DNA from: Chryseobacterium sp. SSA4.19
GTDB taxonomy: Bacteria; Bacteroidota; Bacteroidia; Flavobacteriales; Weeksellaceae
Length of the DNA: 64,000 nucleotides
Direction of reading: 5' to 3'
NCBI RefSeq assembly: GCF_022601875.1
Contig: NZ_JAKVIP010000003.1
Location: 133,276 to 197,275, forward strand
Shown: positions 17,839 to 28,265 of the stretch, in pieces
How positions within the stretch are numbered: the first letter of the stretch is position 1
Layout: each line of letters begins with the position of its first letter
Position numbers and translations under genes: made by a program
The notes under the pieces: generated by a model
Seen by the model: the letters and a program-made list of their open reading frames with translations, nothing else
Database searches by the model: none
Told to the model about the DNA's origin: nothing

Positions 17839-20800
17839 ATGAATATTTTATTTTTATTTGAGGTCCAACGTACAATCAAGCGTTGGCCCGCATATCTCAT
17901 TGCCTTGATTCTACTATTGACCGGTATTTTTTGCGGGAAGCGGTTCAACCTTACCATTGGGGAAGGAATTTATTTAAATTCACCTTATACCATTGGTTTC
18001 ATGACAGGATTGTTGAGTCTGGTCATTATCTTTTTTGCGATCATTTTTTCCATTCAGGGGCTTTTTAAAGATTGGGATTCTAAATTTGACATTCTTATTT
18101 TCTCGTATCCGTTTTCAAAACTAATTTATCTACAGGGAAAGTTCGTCAGTTTTTTTCTGCAGACTTTTCTAAGTTTCATTTTTTTAATAATCGGATTTGT
18201 AATTGGGCAGCACCTGCGTACCGGAAGCGAAATTCAACGCTTTTTTCATTTCTGGCATTATTTCTATCCTCTTCTGATCTTTGGAGGAATCAATTGCATT
18301 ATAGTCTGCAGCTTTTTATTTTTCATTTCATTGACCACAAAGAAAAAACTTCTGGTTGTTGTCGGCGGGCTGTTTCTTTATGTTCTTTATATGATCATCC
18401 TGATCTTTTCCAACTCACCGTTTATGGCGGGAAGCTTACCTCAGTCACTGGAAACACAGCAATTATCCGCATTGGTTGACCCTTTCGGTATTTCATCCTA
18501 TTTTTTTGAGGCAAGAACATTATCCGCTCAGCAAAAGAATGAACTGGTTGTACCGTTTTCCGGATATTTACTGATCAACAGAATTATTTTTCTGGTCATT
18601 TCAGTGCTGTTTTTACTATTGACCTACAGATTATTTTCATTTTCTTCATTTTCAAAAAACAAAACTAAAAACAAGAACAAAAAACAGATCACAACTGGAT
18701 GTTTTCGTCATACTTCAGTACCATTTACCACCACAAAATCTGCTTTTGGATGTAATTCTAACATACAATCCGTTTTATCTTTTGCAAAAATCGATCTCAT
18801 TTACCTTTTTAAAAGCATCACTATGGTAGCTTTTGCTATTTTACTCTTATTCTTTGTAGGAATGGAAATGTATGCTGAAATAGAAAAGGGAGTCCGCCTT
18901 CCCCAGCAATATGCAAGCTCAGGATTGATGTCGACCACTATTTCGGAAAATTTCCATCTGTTTGGAATGCTCATTGCCATTTATTTTATTAACGATCTTT
19001 ATTGGAGAAGTCATTCTTCAGGATTTTCACTGATTGAAAAAAGCACCTGTTTCTCTAAAAATAAAATAAGCGGTCATTTTCTGTCCATCAGTATCTTATT
19101 TTTCTTTCTTACCGGTATTTTAATTGTTGAAGGATTGATATTTCAGTTTGTTTACAGCTATTTTCACATCGATTGGAATGCGTATTTAGGAACCGTTCTT
19201 TTTAATACCTTTCCACTGATCCTTTTCTCAGCATTTATTTTGCTCATCAACGATAATATAAAAAATCGATTTGTAGCACTAGGAGTTTCCGTGCTTGCAG
19301 GATTTATTTTTACCGGACCGGTTTCAAAAAAGATCATATCCTATCCGTTATTGAGAATATTTTCTGATTACAAAGGCGTTTACAGTGATTTTAACGGATA
19401 TGGTCCCTATGCCTCAGCTTTTGCAGAACGACTGTTATTCGGCCTGGCTTTGATTGCTTGTTTTTGGCTGTTCAATGAGCGCATCAAAACAAAAAAATGG
19501 CATGTGAAACCATTTATTTTCATCATTATTACAGGAGCTGTCGGAGCTTTTGCCGGAAATCTTTTTATAAAGGGTTATATTCCTCAAAATGAAGATGAAA
19601 AAATGGTACAACTGGCCGGATATGAACAAAAATTCAAGCGCTATAAATATCTTGCACAACCGACTGTTACAGACGTAACCACTGAGATACAGCTGTATCC
19701 ATCTGAAAGTTCTTATCATATCAACGGTACATACAGACTGCTTAATCCAACTGACAAACCTATTAATAAGATTCTGATTAATTTCAATTCTGACCTCAAC
19801 ATAAAATCTGCAGTTTTCCGCTCTGCTTCAGAATCAAAAAAAATTGATCAGACAGTTACTGAACTTTATCTTGAACACCCTTTACAGCCTGGAGAAACCG
19901 CTAGTCTGGATTTCAAAATTTATTATAAGTGGTCAGCGGTTAATGGTCACGATTCTTTCAATGCAATTATAGGAAACGGTTCTTTTATGAGAATCAGCAG
20001 GTATTTTCCTACTTTCGGATACCAGGCTAATAATGAAATTGAAGATGAAGGAAAACGGGCAGCATTCAAGCTGGGAAAACAACCGGAATTAAAAAAATTA
20101 GACGCTCCTGAAGTGTTTAGAAAAGATTTTATTAATCTGGATATGACCATTTCCACAGAAAAAGGCCAGGCAGCTGTTGGAACCGGAGATTTAATTCGAC
20201 AGTATAGTAAAGATAACAGAAATTATTTCCACTATAGATCAAACGGCATTACGTTTCGCTTTGCAGTTTCTTCCGCCCGATACCAGGCAAAAAGTATCAT
20301 ACACAAAGGGATAAAGATTACTATTTTTTATAATAAAAAGCATTCGGAGAACGTAGACCATTTACTTGAAAATGCAAAAGTTACTTTGGATTACTGTACA
20401 GAAAATTTTGGAAAATATCCGTTCAAAACCATCAGCTTCGCTGAAGTTTCTTCTTTTACGAAAGGTTTTGCCGCTACTGCTTATCCGTCAGCCATCTTTA
20501 TGACGGAAGATATGCTTTTCCATGCCAATATTCACGCAGACCAAAATCAGGATGTTATCAATGAACTCGCCGGACACGAACTTTCACATCTCTGGTGGGG
20601 AAACAGCCAGATCGATCCTGATGACAGAGAAGGTTCTGCCATGTTAACCGAAACCCTGGCCATGTATACCGAAATGATGATTTATAAAAAAATGCATGGA
20701 AGGGAAAAAATGCTGGAAAAATTAAAAGTGCATCAACAGATTTTTGATAATGAAAAAGGCTTATCTGAAAATCAGCCACTGTACAAAGTAAGCGGTAAAA

Positions 20801-21015
20801 GTACCCATATTTCGTATTCAAAAGGTGCCGTTGTTATGGTAACATTAAGTGAGCTGATTGGTGAAGAAAATGTTAATACAGCTCTTAGAAATTTTCTTAC
20901 GAACAATCAATACCCTAAAAAACCGACCACTTTAGATTTGCTTAAAGAGTTTTATAAGGTAAGCCCAAATGAAAGAATTAAAAAGAAAATTTGTATTCTA
21001 TTTAGCTCAAAATAG
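17839..21015 (+). CDS. ABC-2 permease fused to M1 family metallopeptidase
   Basis: 1058-aa fusion. Residues about 1-590 are two ABC-2-like membrane blocks with about twelve hydrophobic segments in total. Residues about 600-1058 are an M1 aminopeptidase-like domain, with the zinc motif HELSH at 913-917 and a third ligand most likely Glu938 in LTETLAMYTE. The Glu is two residues later than in classic HExxH-x18-E, as I recall for this fused subfamily. The peptidase would sit on the outer face of the inner membrane beside the exporter. The final residues (NERIKKKICILFSSK) are short and may mark a slightly shortened C-terminus. It is convergent with the next gene, 23 bp away. Confidence 0.88.
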   Translation: MNILFLFEVQRTIKRWPAYLIALILLLTGIFCGKRFNLTIGEGIYLNSPYTIGFMTGLLSLVIIFFAIIFSIQGLFKDWDSKFDILIFSYPFSKLIYLQGKFVSFFLQTFLSFIFLIIGFVIGQHLRTGSEIQRFFHFWHYFYPLLIFGGINCIIVCSFLFFISLTTKKKLLVVVGGLFLYVLYMIILIFSNSPFMAGSLPQSLETQQLSALVDPFGISSYFFEARTLSAQQKNELVVPFSGYLLINRIIFLVISVLFLLLTYRLFSFSSFSKNKTKNKNKKQITTGCFRHTSVPFTTTKSAFGCNSNIQSVLSFAKIDLIYLFKSITMVAFAILLLFFVGMEMYAEIEKGVRLPQQYASSGLMSTTISENFHLFGMLIAIYFINDLYWRSHSSGFSLIEKSTCFSKNKISGHFLSISILFFFLTGILIVEGLIFQFVYSYFHIDWNAYLGTVLFNTFPLILFSAFILLINDNIKNRFVALGVSVLAGFIFTGPVSKKIISYPLLRIFSDYKGVYSDFNGYGPYASAFAERLLFGLALIACFWLFNERIKTKKWHVKPFIFIIITGAVGAFAGNLFIKGYIPQNEDEKMVQLAGYEQKFKRYKYLAQPTVTDVTTEIQLYPSESSYHINGTYRLLNPTDKPINKILINFNSDLNIKSAVFRSASESKKIDQTVTELYLEHPLQPGETASLDFKIYYKWSAVNGHDSFNAIIGNGSFMRISRYFPTFGYQANNEIEDEGKRAAFKLGKQPELKKLDAPEVFRKDFINLDMTISTEKGQAAVGTGDLIRQYSKDNRNYFHYRSNGITFRFAVSSARYQAKSIIHKGIKITIFYNKKHSENVDHLLENAKVTLDYCTENFGKYPFKTISFAEVSSFTKGFAATAYPSAIFMTEDMLFHANIHADQNQDVINELAGHELSHLWWGNSQIDPDDREGSAMLTETLAMYTEMMIYKKMHGREKMLEKLKVHQQIFDNEKGLSENQPLYKVSGKSTHISYSKGAVVMVTLSELIGEENVNTALRNFLTNNQYPKKPTTLDLLKEFYKVSPNERIKKKICILFSSK

Positions 21016-21038
21016 CTTTAATCAAAGACAATATCAAA

Positions 21039-23384
21039 TCAGTTGGCTCTGCTTTTTTCATCGAATTTCACATTTCTTCCCTCTGTTTTAACTTTCTTAT
21101 TTCCAAAGTTGTATGTCAGCGAAACCGAGAAGCTTCTGCCGTCATAATAATTATTAAAAAAATGGGTTGAATTCTGATAATAGATCTCTCCGTGACTTTT
21201 TGCTTGTCTGAACACGTCAGAAACATAAATATTCATCAGCAGGTTTTTGTCCATGAGGCTCAATTTTAATCCTGCTGTGAAATTTGCAACATAATATGAA
21301 TAGGTATTTCCGATGCTTGAAGGCAGTCGAAACCAATAATTCATAAAAAACTGGATTGTTTTGTCTTTATTGAGTGCAAAATTATTCTGAAGATCAAAGC
21401 TGGTGCTGTTTCCTTTTCTGGAAGCGGCATCCGTTGCGAACACGTGGGTTTTCATATGAGAAAAATCCAGAGAGTAATTAGCTTCCCAAAATTTAAAAAA
21501 GGTGTCTGAATAATTCACAGTGATGCCTGTGCTGTTTTTATTGAAAAAATTATAAAAATTACTTGTTTTATTTTCGCCTTCCAGTATGACCAGTTGGCCG
21601 AATGCATTTAATTCTCTTTGAAAATACGTTGATGCAGACAGTTTGCCTTTGTAAACATAAGACAGTTCAAAATTGTCATTAACGGATGGATTAAGGGCAG
21701 GATTTCCTGAATAATAGGAATTGACATTTGTGTACCATCTGAATGGATTGAGGGCACGGAACCCTGGCCTGTTGATCCTTTTTGAATAATTGAGGTTAAA
21801 GGTATTGTTCTCATCAGCTTTGTAGGTAAGATATGCTGTAGGAAAAAATTTTCCATAGGAATTCTCTGTAACCTGACCGGAAGAAACAGAACTCCCATTG
21901 ATTACCGAATATTCGTAGCGCAACCCTGCTTTTAATGACCATTTATTATCGATCTGCTTTTCCATGCTTACATATACTGCATAATTCTTCTCGTTATACT
22001 TGAAAAAATTACTTCTCTGAGGATCCGTAATATAAGTTCCACCAAGAAGATTCTGGTATTTAATGTCGGAATTATTGTCAAAATTCGTAAATTTTACGCC
22101 TGCTTCAGTTTTGGCAAATGTAAACGGAAGTGAAAGATCGGCCTGGCCGGAATAAATGCTGTAATTGAGCTCAGAAGGTGTTTTCACGCTGTATGAACCA
22201 CCCGAAGCGTTATCTCTGGTGGTGAAATCAATAGTGCTTTTCGGCGTATTGGAGAAATAATTGCCTGTAATGCTCAGTTTGTTTGATCGCTTTCCGAAGT
22301 TGATATCATAATATGCACTTACTGTATTCTGCTCATTGTCATTACGATGTTCTGCATAAGTAGATAGCGTATTCGTGTAATTTTCGTTTTGAAAATAGTC
22401 TGAATCATTCGTAATATCCATGCCGGAATTTCCAAATCCGTAATCGAGCACAAAGCCAATACGGGATTGCTTATTAATCTCATAATCCGAACTAAAATTA
22501 AATCCCGCACCCTTCCAGAAATCTCTTCTGTTGTCCGTGCTATTCATCCCGTCCTGTCCTATGATCCTGTAATTTTCAGAAGAATGTTTCTGACTGTCGT
22601 ACTGTCTCAGTTTTAAAGAAGTCCTTAGCTTTTCATTCTGATAATTGACTGTTGTAGAATTTGAAAATCCGGCATATGTAGTTTTCATAAAACTGGTGGT
22701 CAAACTTCCGTTCCAGCCAAGATTCTGGTTTTTCTTTAAAACGATATTGATAAGACCGCTGTTTCCCTGAGCTTCATATTTGGCCGGAGGTGCGGTAATC
22801 ACTTCTATTTTTTCGATATTTTCAGATCTTAGGCTTTTAAGATAATTAATCAGTTCGGTTCCTGAAAGGTTCAGTAACCGGTCATTGATCATTACTGCGA
22901 GTCCGCTTTTTCCTACCATGGAAATTCCTGCATTTTCGTCTACTTTTATCTGTGGCGTTATGCTCAATGCCTGCACACCATCCATTCCCTGTGAGGCTAT
23001 TGAACCGGAAATATTAAAGATCAGCCGGTCTGCTTTCCGTTCAATTATTTTTTTTCTTGCAGTGAATGTAATCCCTTCAATCTGCTTTTCATCTTTGTCT
23101 GAGATGATAAAATCATATGTTGTATTTCCTTTGACCAAAACTTCATCATGATAAAGTACTTTTCCACCATAAGCGCATTCTATTTTGTAAGTTCCGTTTT
23201 CAGGAAGCTTTACAGTATAATTGCCTTTTTCATCAGAGATGGTTGTCTGTTTGAGCTGATCTCTTATAATGGTGATTTCCGCATAGGAGACCTGATTTCC
23301 TGACTTTGTGATTTTTCCGTTGATTTGCTGTGAAAGCACAAAAACAGGTGCCAGTAAAAAAATAGAAATGGTGGACTTCAGCAT
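21039..23384 (-). CDS. TonB-dependent-receptor-like outer membrane beta-barrel protein 1
   Basis: 781-aa outer membrane protein. A signal peptide (MLKSTISIFLLAPVFVLS, cleavage before QQING) is followed by a carboxypeptidase-like regulatory domain (about residues 20-110). A plug-like region (about 120-220) includes GKSGLAVMINDRLLNLSGTE and a conserved VITAPPAKYEAQGNSGLINI. The rest is a large barrel of the OMP_b-brl_3 type. No TonB box can be fixed, and no SusD-like partner is nearby. A second gene of the same architecture lies 124 bp upstream on the same strand, so they may be co-transcribed. The ligand is unknown; siderophore or peptide uptake are both possible for this family. Confidence 0.85.
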   Translation of the reverse strand: MLKSTISIFLLAPVFVLSQQINGKITKSGNQVSYAEITIIRDQLKQTTISDEKGNYTVKLPENGTYKIECAYGGKVLYHDEVLVKGNTTYDFIISDKDEKQIEGITFTARKKIIERKADRLIFNISGSIASQGMDGVQALSITPQIKVDENAGISMVGKSGLAVMINDRLLNLSGTELINYLKSLRSENIEKIEVITAPPAKYEAQGNSGLINIVLKKNQNLGWNGSLTTSFMKTTYAGFSNSTTVNYQNEKLRTSLKLRQYDSQKHSSENYRIIGQDGMNSTDNRRDFWKGAGFNFSSDYEINKQSRIGFVLDYGFGNSGMDITNDSDYFQNENYTNTLSTYAEHRNDNEQNTVSAYYDINFGKRSNKLSITGNYFSNTPKSTIDFTTRDNASGGSYSVKTPSELNYSIYSGQADLSLPFTFAKTEAGVKFTNFDNNSDIKYQNLLGGTYITDPQRSNFFKYNEKNYAVYVSMEKQIDNKWSLKAGLRYEYSVINGSSVSSGQVTENSYGKFFPTAYLTYKADENNTFNLNYSKRINRPGFRALNPFRWYTNVNSYYSGNPALNPSVNDNFELSYVYKGKLSASTYFQRELNAFGQLVILEGENKTSNFYNFFNKNSTGITVNYSDTFFKFWEANYSLDFSHMKTHVFATDAASRKGNSTSFDLQNNFALNKDKTIQFFMNYWFRLPSSIGNTYSYYVANFTAGLKLSLMDKNLLMNIYVSDVFRQAKSHGEIYYQNSTHFFNNYYDGRSFSVSLTYNFGNKKVKTEGRNVKFDEKSRAN

Positions 23385-23508
23385 AGTTATTATTTTAATA
23401 GTTACTATTAGGACAATTCTATACTATTTTTTATTACATCCTATACATCTCATCATTCCGACAATATAAATACTTATCTGGCCTATACACCTGCCTACAT
23501 CTCTGCCG

Positions 23509-25824
23509 TTACAAACGGTCAGCACTCTCATTGACGATCTTTTCCTTGTAATTAGATTTGCTGACATTACCGATATTATATTTTACCGTTAAAGACACCG
23601 TAGGCGTATTGCCATAAAAGGAACCTGTAGATAAAATCTTTTTATAATTCAATGACTGGATGTAGTCCATTTGTCTAAAGACATCATTATATCTTGCAGT
23701 TAAATCAAATTGACCGAAACTTGCATTTAATCCTAAATTGACCAGACACATAGCATTATACTTAAAAATACCCTGAGTACGGTTTGTGATGTAGGAATAA
23801 TCGAGTAAGAAACTAAGATTTTTCCTTACATGGTAACTGTTATTGGTTGAAAAATATAAGTAAGGCGTACTTTTCTGAGAAACGGCCATCGCATCTTCTA
23901 TCCTGTCATAATTAAGACTCACGTTATTTTGCGATGTCCATTTCTTATAAATCAACTCGTAGTCTACCCCAAGGCTACTCCCGATTTCTTTATCAAAATT
24001 GACAATCGTAAATGTTGAAATATTTTTTGCTTCGTCAAATACCAAAGTGTTGCCCATTGGGTTTTTATCTTCATAGTAAGAAGCGGTAAGTGACCATTTC
24101 TTCAATTTGGCATTCAGTGTTATTGTATTTGAATAGCACGGCAACAACAATGGATTTCCTCTGTATTCCACGTAAGGGCTTCCATACAAACCTCCCGATG
24201 ACAGATTGCCATAATTGGGTCGTGTGATGCTTCTCCGGTAATCCAGGCTGAAATTAAAATGCTCGTTAGGCTCAAAACTCAGCTGCGCAGAAGGAAACCA
24301 ATCGTTATAAATCCTTGCGATGTCGTCCACACCGGTTGATGTATTATCACCTTTTGCAATTGTGTTCTCCATTCTGACACCTGCCTTCATTCCAAATTTT
24401 TTCATATTGAGATCCAGATTTGCATACATTGCCATATTCGATTCTTTAAACAGATATTCCAACCGGTCTGGCTCCTGAATGTTGGCCAATTGAATCGTAT
24501 TGTCTGTAAAAGTTTCCGCACTGTTAAAACTTCCTCCCAATTGTACTTTAAATGGATCTGAGAACTTCTTCTCTATATCTATCCGCCCGGAGTAGATATT
24601 ACCTGAATATAGCTGGTGCCGGAACTGTCTGAATTCGTAACCAGAAAAGTCTTTATTATCGTAGAAGTCATAATCAACATTATCACTCTCTCTTTTGTAC
24701 TGGAAGCCTGTGAAAACACTGGCTTCTAATTTTGGGAGATTTTTATTGAAATTGAATATCGCATTCACTGTTGCACGATTCTTGTCCTGCCTGTTCAAAG
24801 TCTGGACGTTGGTAATAAGAGTATTTTCAGCATAGTTCGTAACTGTATTATTATTCCCTTTGTCAGGCCTCATATTGCTGTTGAGGGCCAAAGATATATA
24901 ATCACCTTCCTCACCTAATTCCTGATAAAAATTGGCACCGAAGATCAATTGCGGCCGTTTGGTTACAGATTTTATAATATAATCGGAGGTTATTGATTTA
25001 GTGTCGACCTGATAATCAAAGCCGTTACTTTCCCAATGATTGACTTGATTATAGGAAGCGTTTAGCTTCCATTCGGTTTTGTTTTTCTTCGACTGGTAAT
25101 TTCCAGAGAGATAATTGCTGTATTTTTTCTGGAAAACTCCCGTTTCGGTTAGGATTAATTTCTGATTGTCCTTTTTATTTTTCTTAATCGTGACCTTTAT
25201 AACCGCTTTCCCTTCAGCTTCATATCTGATGCCTGGATTTCTGATCAGTTCTATCGACTGTATGTCATCCACGGAAAGTGCACTCATGACAGAAAAATCA
25301 ACCCGCTGGTTATCGATGTACAATAAAGGTATGCCTTTGCCTACAAAGTAAAGATTTTCACCATTGGGATCAATTCTTATAAAAGGAAGCCTTGACAACA
25401 GATCGGTAACATTTGCTACTTTGCTTAGGACGGAATTGGCAATATCAATACTCAGATTACCGTTATCTACTTTTACCGCATTTCTATTTTTAACGATTTT
25501 TAATTCTTCCAGTTCTGTCACATCAGACCTGAAAATGATTTTGATCCTGTAGTCTGCATTTAAAGCAAAGGGCAATTCGTTCTGTATCCGGGAACGGTTT
25601 ATGATCTGAATAAAATACGTATTGACATCAACCTCTTTGAATTCGAAAGTACCGTCCTGCGAAAAAACAGTTCTGATAATATGATCCTGCCCGTCAATTA
25701 AATTAACTTCAGACAGTTCCACCCTTTGGTTTTTCTGATTGAGAATCTCACCTGAAATACTGAAACGACTCTGAGCTGAAAGACGTATTGAAAACAAAAA
25801 CAGAAGCGTTATGATGATTTTCAT
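23509..25824 (-). CDS. TonB-dependent-receptor-like outer membrane beta-barrel protein 2
   Basis: 771 aa from the chosen start. I use the ATG at 25824 because it begins a clear signal peptide (MKIIITLLFLFSIRLSAQ); the longer frame would add eleven polar residues before it and include the candidate -7 box. The layout repeats that of the neighbouring barrel gene: regulatory domain, plug-like region with GKGIPLLYIDNQRVDF and IELIRNPGIRYEAEGKAVI, then an OMP_b-brl_3 barrel ending in VSLTVKYNIG and a short basic tail. Sequence identity to the neighbour is moderate, so this is an old duplication or separate acquisition. It is divergent from a TPR-AraC regulator that may control it. Confidence 0.85.
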   Translation of the reverse strand: MKIIITLLFLFSIRLSAQSRFSISGEILNQKNQRVELSEVNLIDGQDHIIRTVFSQDGTFEFKEVDVNTYFIQIINRSRIQNELPFALNADYRIKIIFRSDVTELEELKIVKNRNAVKVDNGNLSIDIANSVLSKVANVTDLLSRLPFIRIDPNGENLYFVGKGIPLLYIDNQRVDFSVMSALSVDDIQSIELIRNPGIRYEAEGKAVIKVTIKKNKKDNQKLILTETGVFQKKYSNYLSGNYQSKKNKTEWKLNASYNQVNHWESNGFDYQVDTKSITSDYIIKSVTKRPQLIFGANFYQELGEEGDYISLALNSNMRPDKGNNNTVTNYAENTLITNVQTLNRQDKNRATVNAIFNFNKNLPKLEASVFTGFQYKRESDNVDYDFYDNKDFSGYEFRQFRHQLYSGNIYSGRIDIEKKFSDPFKVQLGGSFNSAETFTDNTIQLANIQEPDRLEYLFKESNMAMYANLDLNMKKFGMKAGVRMENTIAKGDNTSTGVDDIARIYNDWFPSAQLSFEPNEHFNFSLDYRRSITRPNYGNLSSGGLYGSPYVEYRGNPLLLPCYSNTITLNAKLKKWSLTASYYEDKNPMGNTLVFDEAKNISTFTIVNFDKEIGSSLGVDYELIYKKWTSQNNVSLNYDRIEDAMAVSQKSTPYLYFSTNNSYHVRKNLSFLLDYSYITNRTQGIFKYNAMCLVNLGLNASFGQFDLTARYNDVFRQMDYIQSLNYKKILSTGSFYGNTPTVSLTVKYNIGNVSKSNYKEKIVNESADRL

Positions 25825-25843
25825 ATGAACATTAAATTTTTGC

Positions 25844-25851
25844 CAAAAATA
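25844..25851 (-). promoter_or_regulatory. Candidate -7 box for the outer membrane barrel pair
   Basis: TATTTTTG on the minus strand matches TAnnTTTG and ends 20 bp before the chosen ATG at 25824. This supports the shorter start. It faces a similar box for the divergent regulator at 25990-25997. Confidence 0.45.
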
Positions 25852-25989
25852 GCTCAAGGCAGAAAATTTCTAAAGCAGTATACGTCCCAATTGATGAATT
25901 GAGACCACTCTAATGTCCTGATCTGTCAATTTGTAGAATAGTTACGATCACATCACTCCTTTCACATGGACTTCCTTGGAAAAATAGTT

Positions 25990-25997
25990 TATTTTTG
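25990..25997 (+). promoter_or_regulatory. Candidate -7 box for the TPR-AraC regulator
   Basis: TATTTTTG matches TAnnTTTG and ends 19 bp before the ATG at 26017. The divergent arrangement with the barrel-gene box leaves about 140 bp for shared operators. Confidence 0.45.
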
Positions 25998-26016
25998 TGC
26001 GTATTAACTTTTAAAG

Positions 26017-27711
26017 ATGAAATTATTCAACAAATTTCTGGTTTTATTTTCCTTTCTGGTGCTCGGCCTGGTTTGGGAAAAAGCGGTCCCGGAGAAAGAT
26101 TATAATTCTTTGAGACAACAATATCTTTCTTTACAGGAAAATGACCGTGCAGCTTTTGATAATGGTCTGGATGCTTTTATTACGAAGGCAACAAAAGAGA
26201 AAAATTATGAAATGATGGCTCAGGGTTTTGATGATGCCCTGTTTTTCATCAACGACAAAAACCAAAAATTAAATTATGCCAATAAAGCGATAAAGACAGC
26301 CCTGCTTTCCAAAAACAAAGATACTATAGGAAACGCTTACCTCAGGAAAGGTATTGTCTATTATTATAATTTCAGACAATTTAAAAAAGCTCTTAATGAA
26401 TATCTTTTGGCTTATAGATATCTGGAAGATTCAAAAAACAGAGTCTTGACCTATCAAAATCTCTATCATATTGCAGAGATGAAAGCCTATCTTGGTTATA
26501 ATGAAGAGGCACTTCTCCTGTTTAAAAAATGTCTTGATTTCTTTGGTAATGATGATAAAAATGCAGAATCTTCCTCAAAAGATTACCTGAATAGCCTTCA
26601 TCAGACCATAGTATGCCTTCAAAAACTGGATCGTTTTAAAGAGGCCGACACTTATCTCGACAAAGCACTTCATCTGATTGTAAAAAATCCGAGTCAGAAA
26701 TTACAAAAAAGTTACTTTTTTAAATCCAAAGGTATATCAGAGCTGGAAAAAGGCCATTATAAAAAAACACAGGAATATTTCGAAGAAGCGCTTCCTGAAT
26801 TAATACTGCATGATGATTTCATCAATATTTCTATCATTCATTTTTACCAAGGCCTTCTTTTTGAGAAATCGGATCGAAAAATTTTAGCTTTGGAATCTTT
26901 TAAAAAAGTAGATTCTATTTTTAACAAGCATCAGTTTGTTCTGCCCGAAGTCCGGCCTGCCTTCGAATATCTTTTGGAAAACGAGCAGAATAATATGGAT
27001 GTGAAAAAGGAATTGTATTACACAAAACAGTTATTGAAAGCAGATGAAAATTTAAATGGGAATTTTCAATACCTGTCCGGTAAAATCCACAAAGAATACG
27101 ATAAACATTCACTGGAAGTACAGCAACAGCTTTTGATACAAAAAGAGACAAGAACATTTTACGTATTTCTTTTTACTGTCATATTATTAGGGATCTCGGT
27201 CATATTCTGCATTTATAGATTGCTGGAGCACCGAAACTCCAAACGTGAGTATATTGCTTTAAACAATCAGTTGCAAAAGATGAAAAACGAACTTAATTCA
27301 ATTAAGAATTCAGCTCCTGATACAAAGCCTAAACTCCATATACCCGATGAAGTTACACAACAGATCTTGCTGAGACTGGAAATATTCGAAAAAGAGAAAG
27401 GATTTTTACAAAAAGGCCTGACCCAACAAAAGTTGGCCTCTCAATTACAGACTAATGTCAATTATCTTTCACAGGTGATCAATGAGCATAAAGGAACCCA
27501 TTTTAATAAATACCTCGGAACCCTGAGAATCAGCTACATCACAGACCAGCTTCACAACAACAAAGTATTTTTAAAGTACAGTGTCGAAACTCTGGCTCAG
27601 GAATGTGGTATTGCATCAAGACAAAATTTCTCAGATCTCTTCTTTGATATCAATGGTGTCAGGCCAACAGATTTTATCCGTACTCTTAAACAGCAATATC
27701 AGATCGTGTAA
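26017..27711 (+). CDS. Membrane-anchored TPR-AraC transcriptional regulator
   Basis: 564-aa one-component regulator of the Bacteroidetes type. A hydrophobic N-terminus (about residues 5-22) acts as signal or anchor. Tetratricopeptide-like helices fill about residues 40-350 in the periplasm. A membrane segment lies at about 372-396 (FYVFLFTVILLGISVIFCIY), followed by a short coiled coil and a cytoplasmic AraC DNA-binding domain at about 460-564, with HTH elements at LTQQKLASQLQTNVNYLSQV and VETLAQECGIASRQNFSDLF. It would carry a periplasmic signal straight to DNA. It is divergent from the two outer membrane barrel genes, which are its likely targets. Confidence 0.85.
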   Translation: MKLFNKFLVLFSFLVLGLVWEKAVPEKDYNSLRQQYLSLQENDRAAFDNGLDAFITKATKEKNYEMMAQGFDDALFFINDKNQKLNYANKAIKTALLSKNKDTIGNAYLRKGIVYYYNFRQFKKALNEYLLAYRYLEDSKNRVLTYQNLYHIAEMKAYLGYNEEALLLFKKCLDFFGNDDKNAESSSKDYLNSLHQTIVCLQKLDRFKEADTYLDKALHLIVKNPSQKLQKSYFFKSKGISELEKGHYKKTQEYFEEALPELILHDDFINISIIHFYQGLLFEKSDRKILALESFKKVDSIFNKHQFVLPEVRPAFEYLLENEQNNMDVKKELYYTKQLLKADENLNGNFQYLSGKIHKEYDKHSLEVQQQLLIQKETRTFYVFLFTVILLGISVIFCIYRLLEHRNSKREYIALNNQLQKMKNELNSIKNSAPDTKPKLHIPDEVTQQILLRLEIFEKEKGFLQKGLTQQKLASQLQTNVNYLSQVINEHKGTHFNKYLGTLRISYITDQLHNNKVFLKYSVETLAQECGIASRQNFSDLFFDINGVRPTDFIRTLKQQYQIV

Positions 27712-27816
27712 TTTGCTGAAGACTTGTTAAATAGCGATTCTTAAGGTAAGAATGAAGCTAAATGGAAGATATTAATGGCATTTCTATTGTAGCAATTTAT
27801 TTATTAATTTGATTCT

Positions 27817-28245
27817 ATGAAAAAACTGACTTTACTAACAATTTGTCTGCTCGTACTGTCATCCTGCGAGAAACCTAAAACTACAGAGAATACCACTAAA
27901 AAAGAAAAACAGGTTGGTTCTGATAAAGATGATCACGGATGTATTGCCTCGGCAGGACAAACCTGGAGCGAATTGGAACAGGATTGCATCCAGGTATTCA
28001 ACAAAGGTTTCCGACTGAATCCAATAGAAGTTAAAAAAGATGAAGCGGTTATCAGTGCTTTTGTTTTATCGAGTGACGATCAATCTAAACTTGAGCTCTT
28101 TTTGCCTGACAATACCGAACATCATACGATCATTCTGAACAAGGCCGATAAGGATACGTATCAAAATGGCCGATATAAATATGATTCCGATAAGTCTATT
28201 CTCTACGTCGATGGTGTAGAGAAATATAAAGGTAATGTAGAATAA
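27817..28245 (+). CDS. Small lipoprotein of unknown function
   Basis: 142-aa protein with a lipoprotein signal: the hydrophobic core LTLLTICLLVL ends in the lipobox LSSC, with Cys17 as lipidated residue. The next residues are Lys-, Thr- and Glu-rich (KPKTTENTTKKEKQVG), a typical flexible linker. The globular part begins at HGCIASAGQTWSELEQDC, a cysteine pair motif that I have the impression recurs in Bacteroidetes lipoproteins, and ends with short beta strands including KSILYVDGVEKYKG. No enzymatic motif is visible. It stands alone between a regulator gene and a bidirectional terminator. Confidence 0.7.
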   Translation: MKKLTLLTICLLVLSSCEKPKTTENTTKKEKQVGSDKDDHGCIASAGQTWSELEQDCIQVFNKGFRLNPIEVKKDEAVISAFVLSSDDQSKLELFLPDNTEHHTIILNKADKDTYQNGRYKYDSDKSILYVDGVEKYKGNVE

Positions 28246-28265
28246 TTGATTATTATATATTCAAA

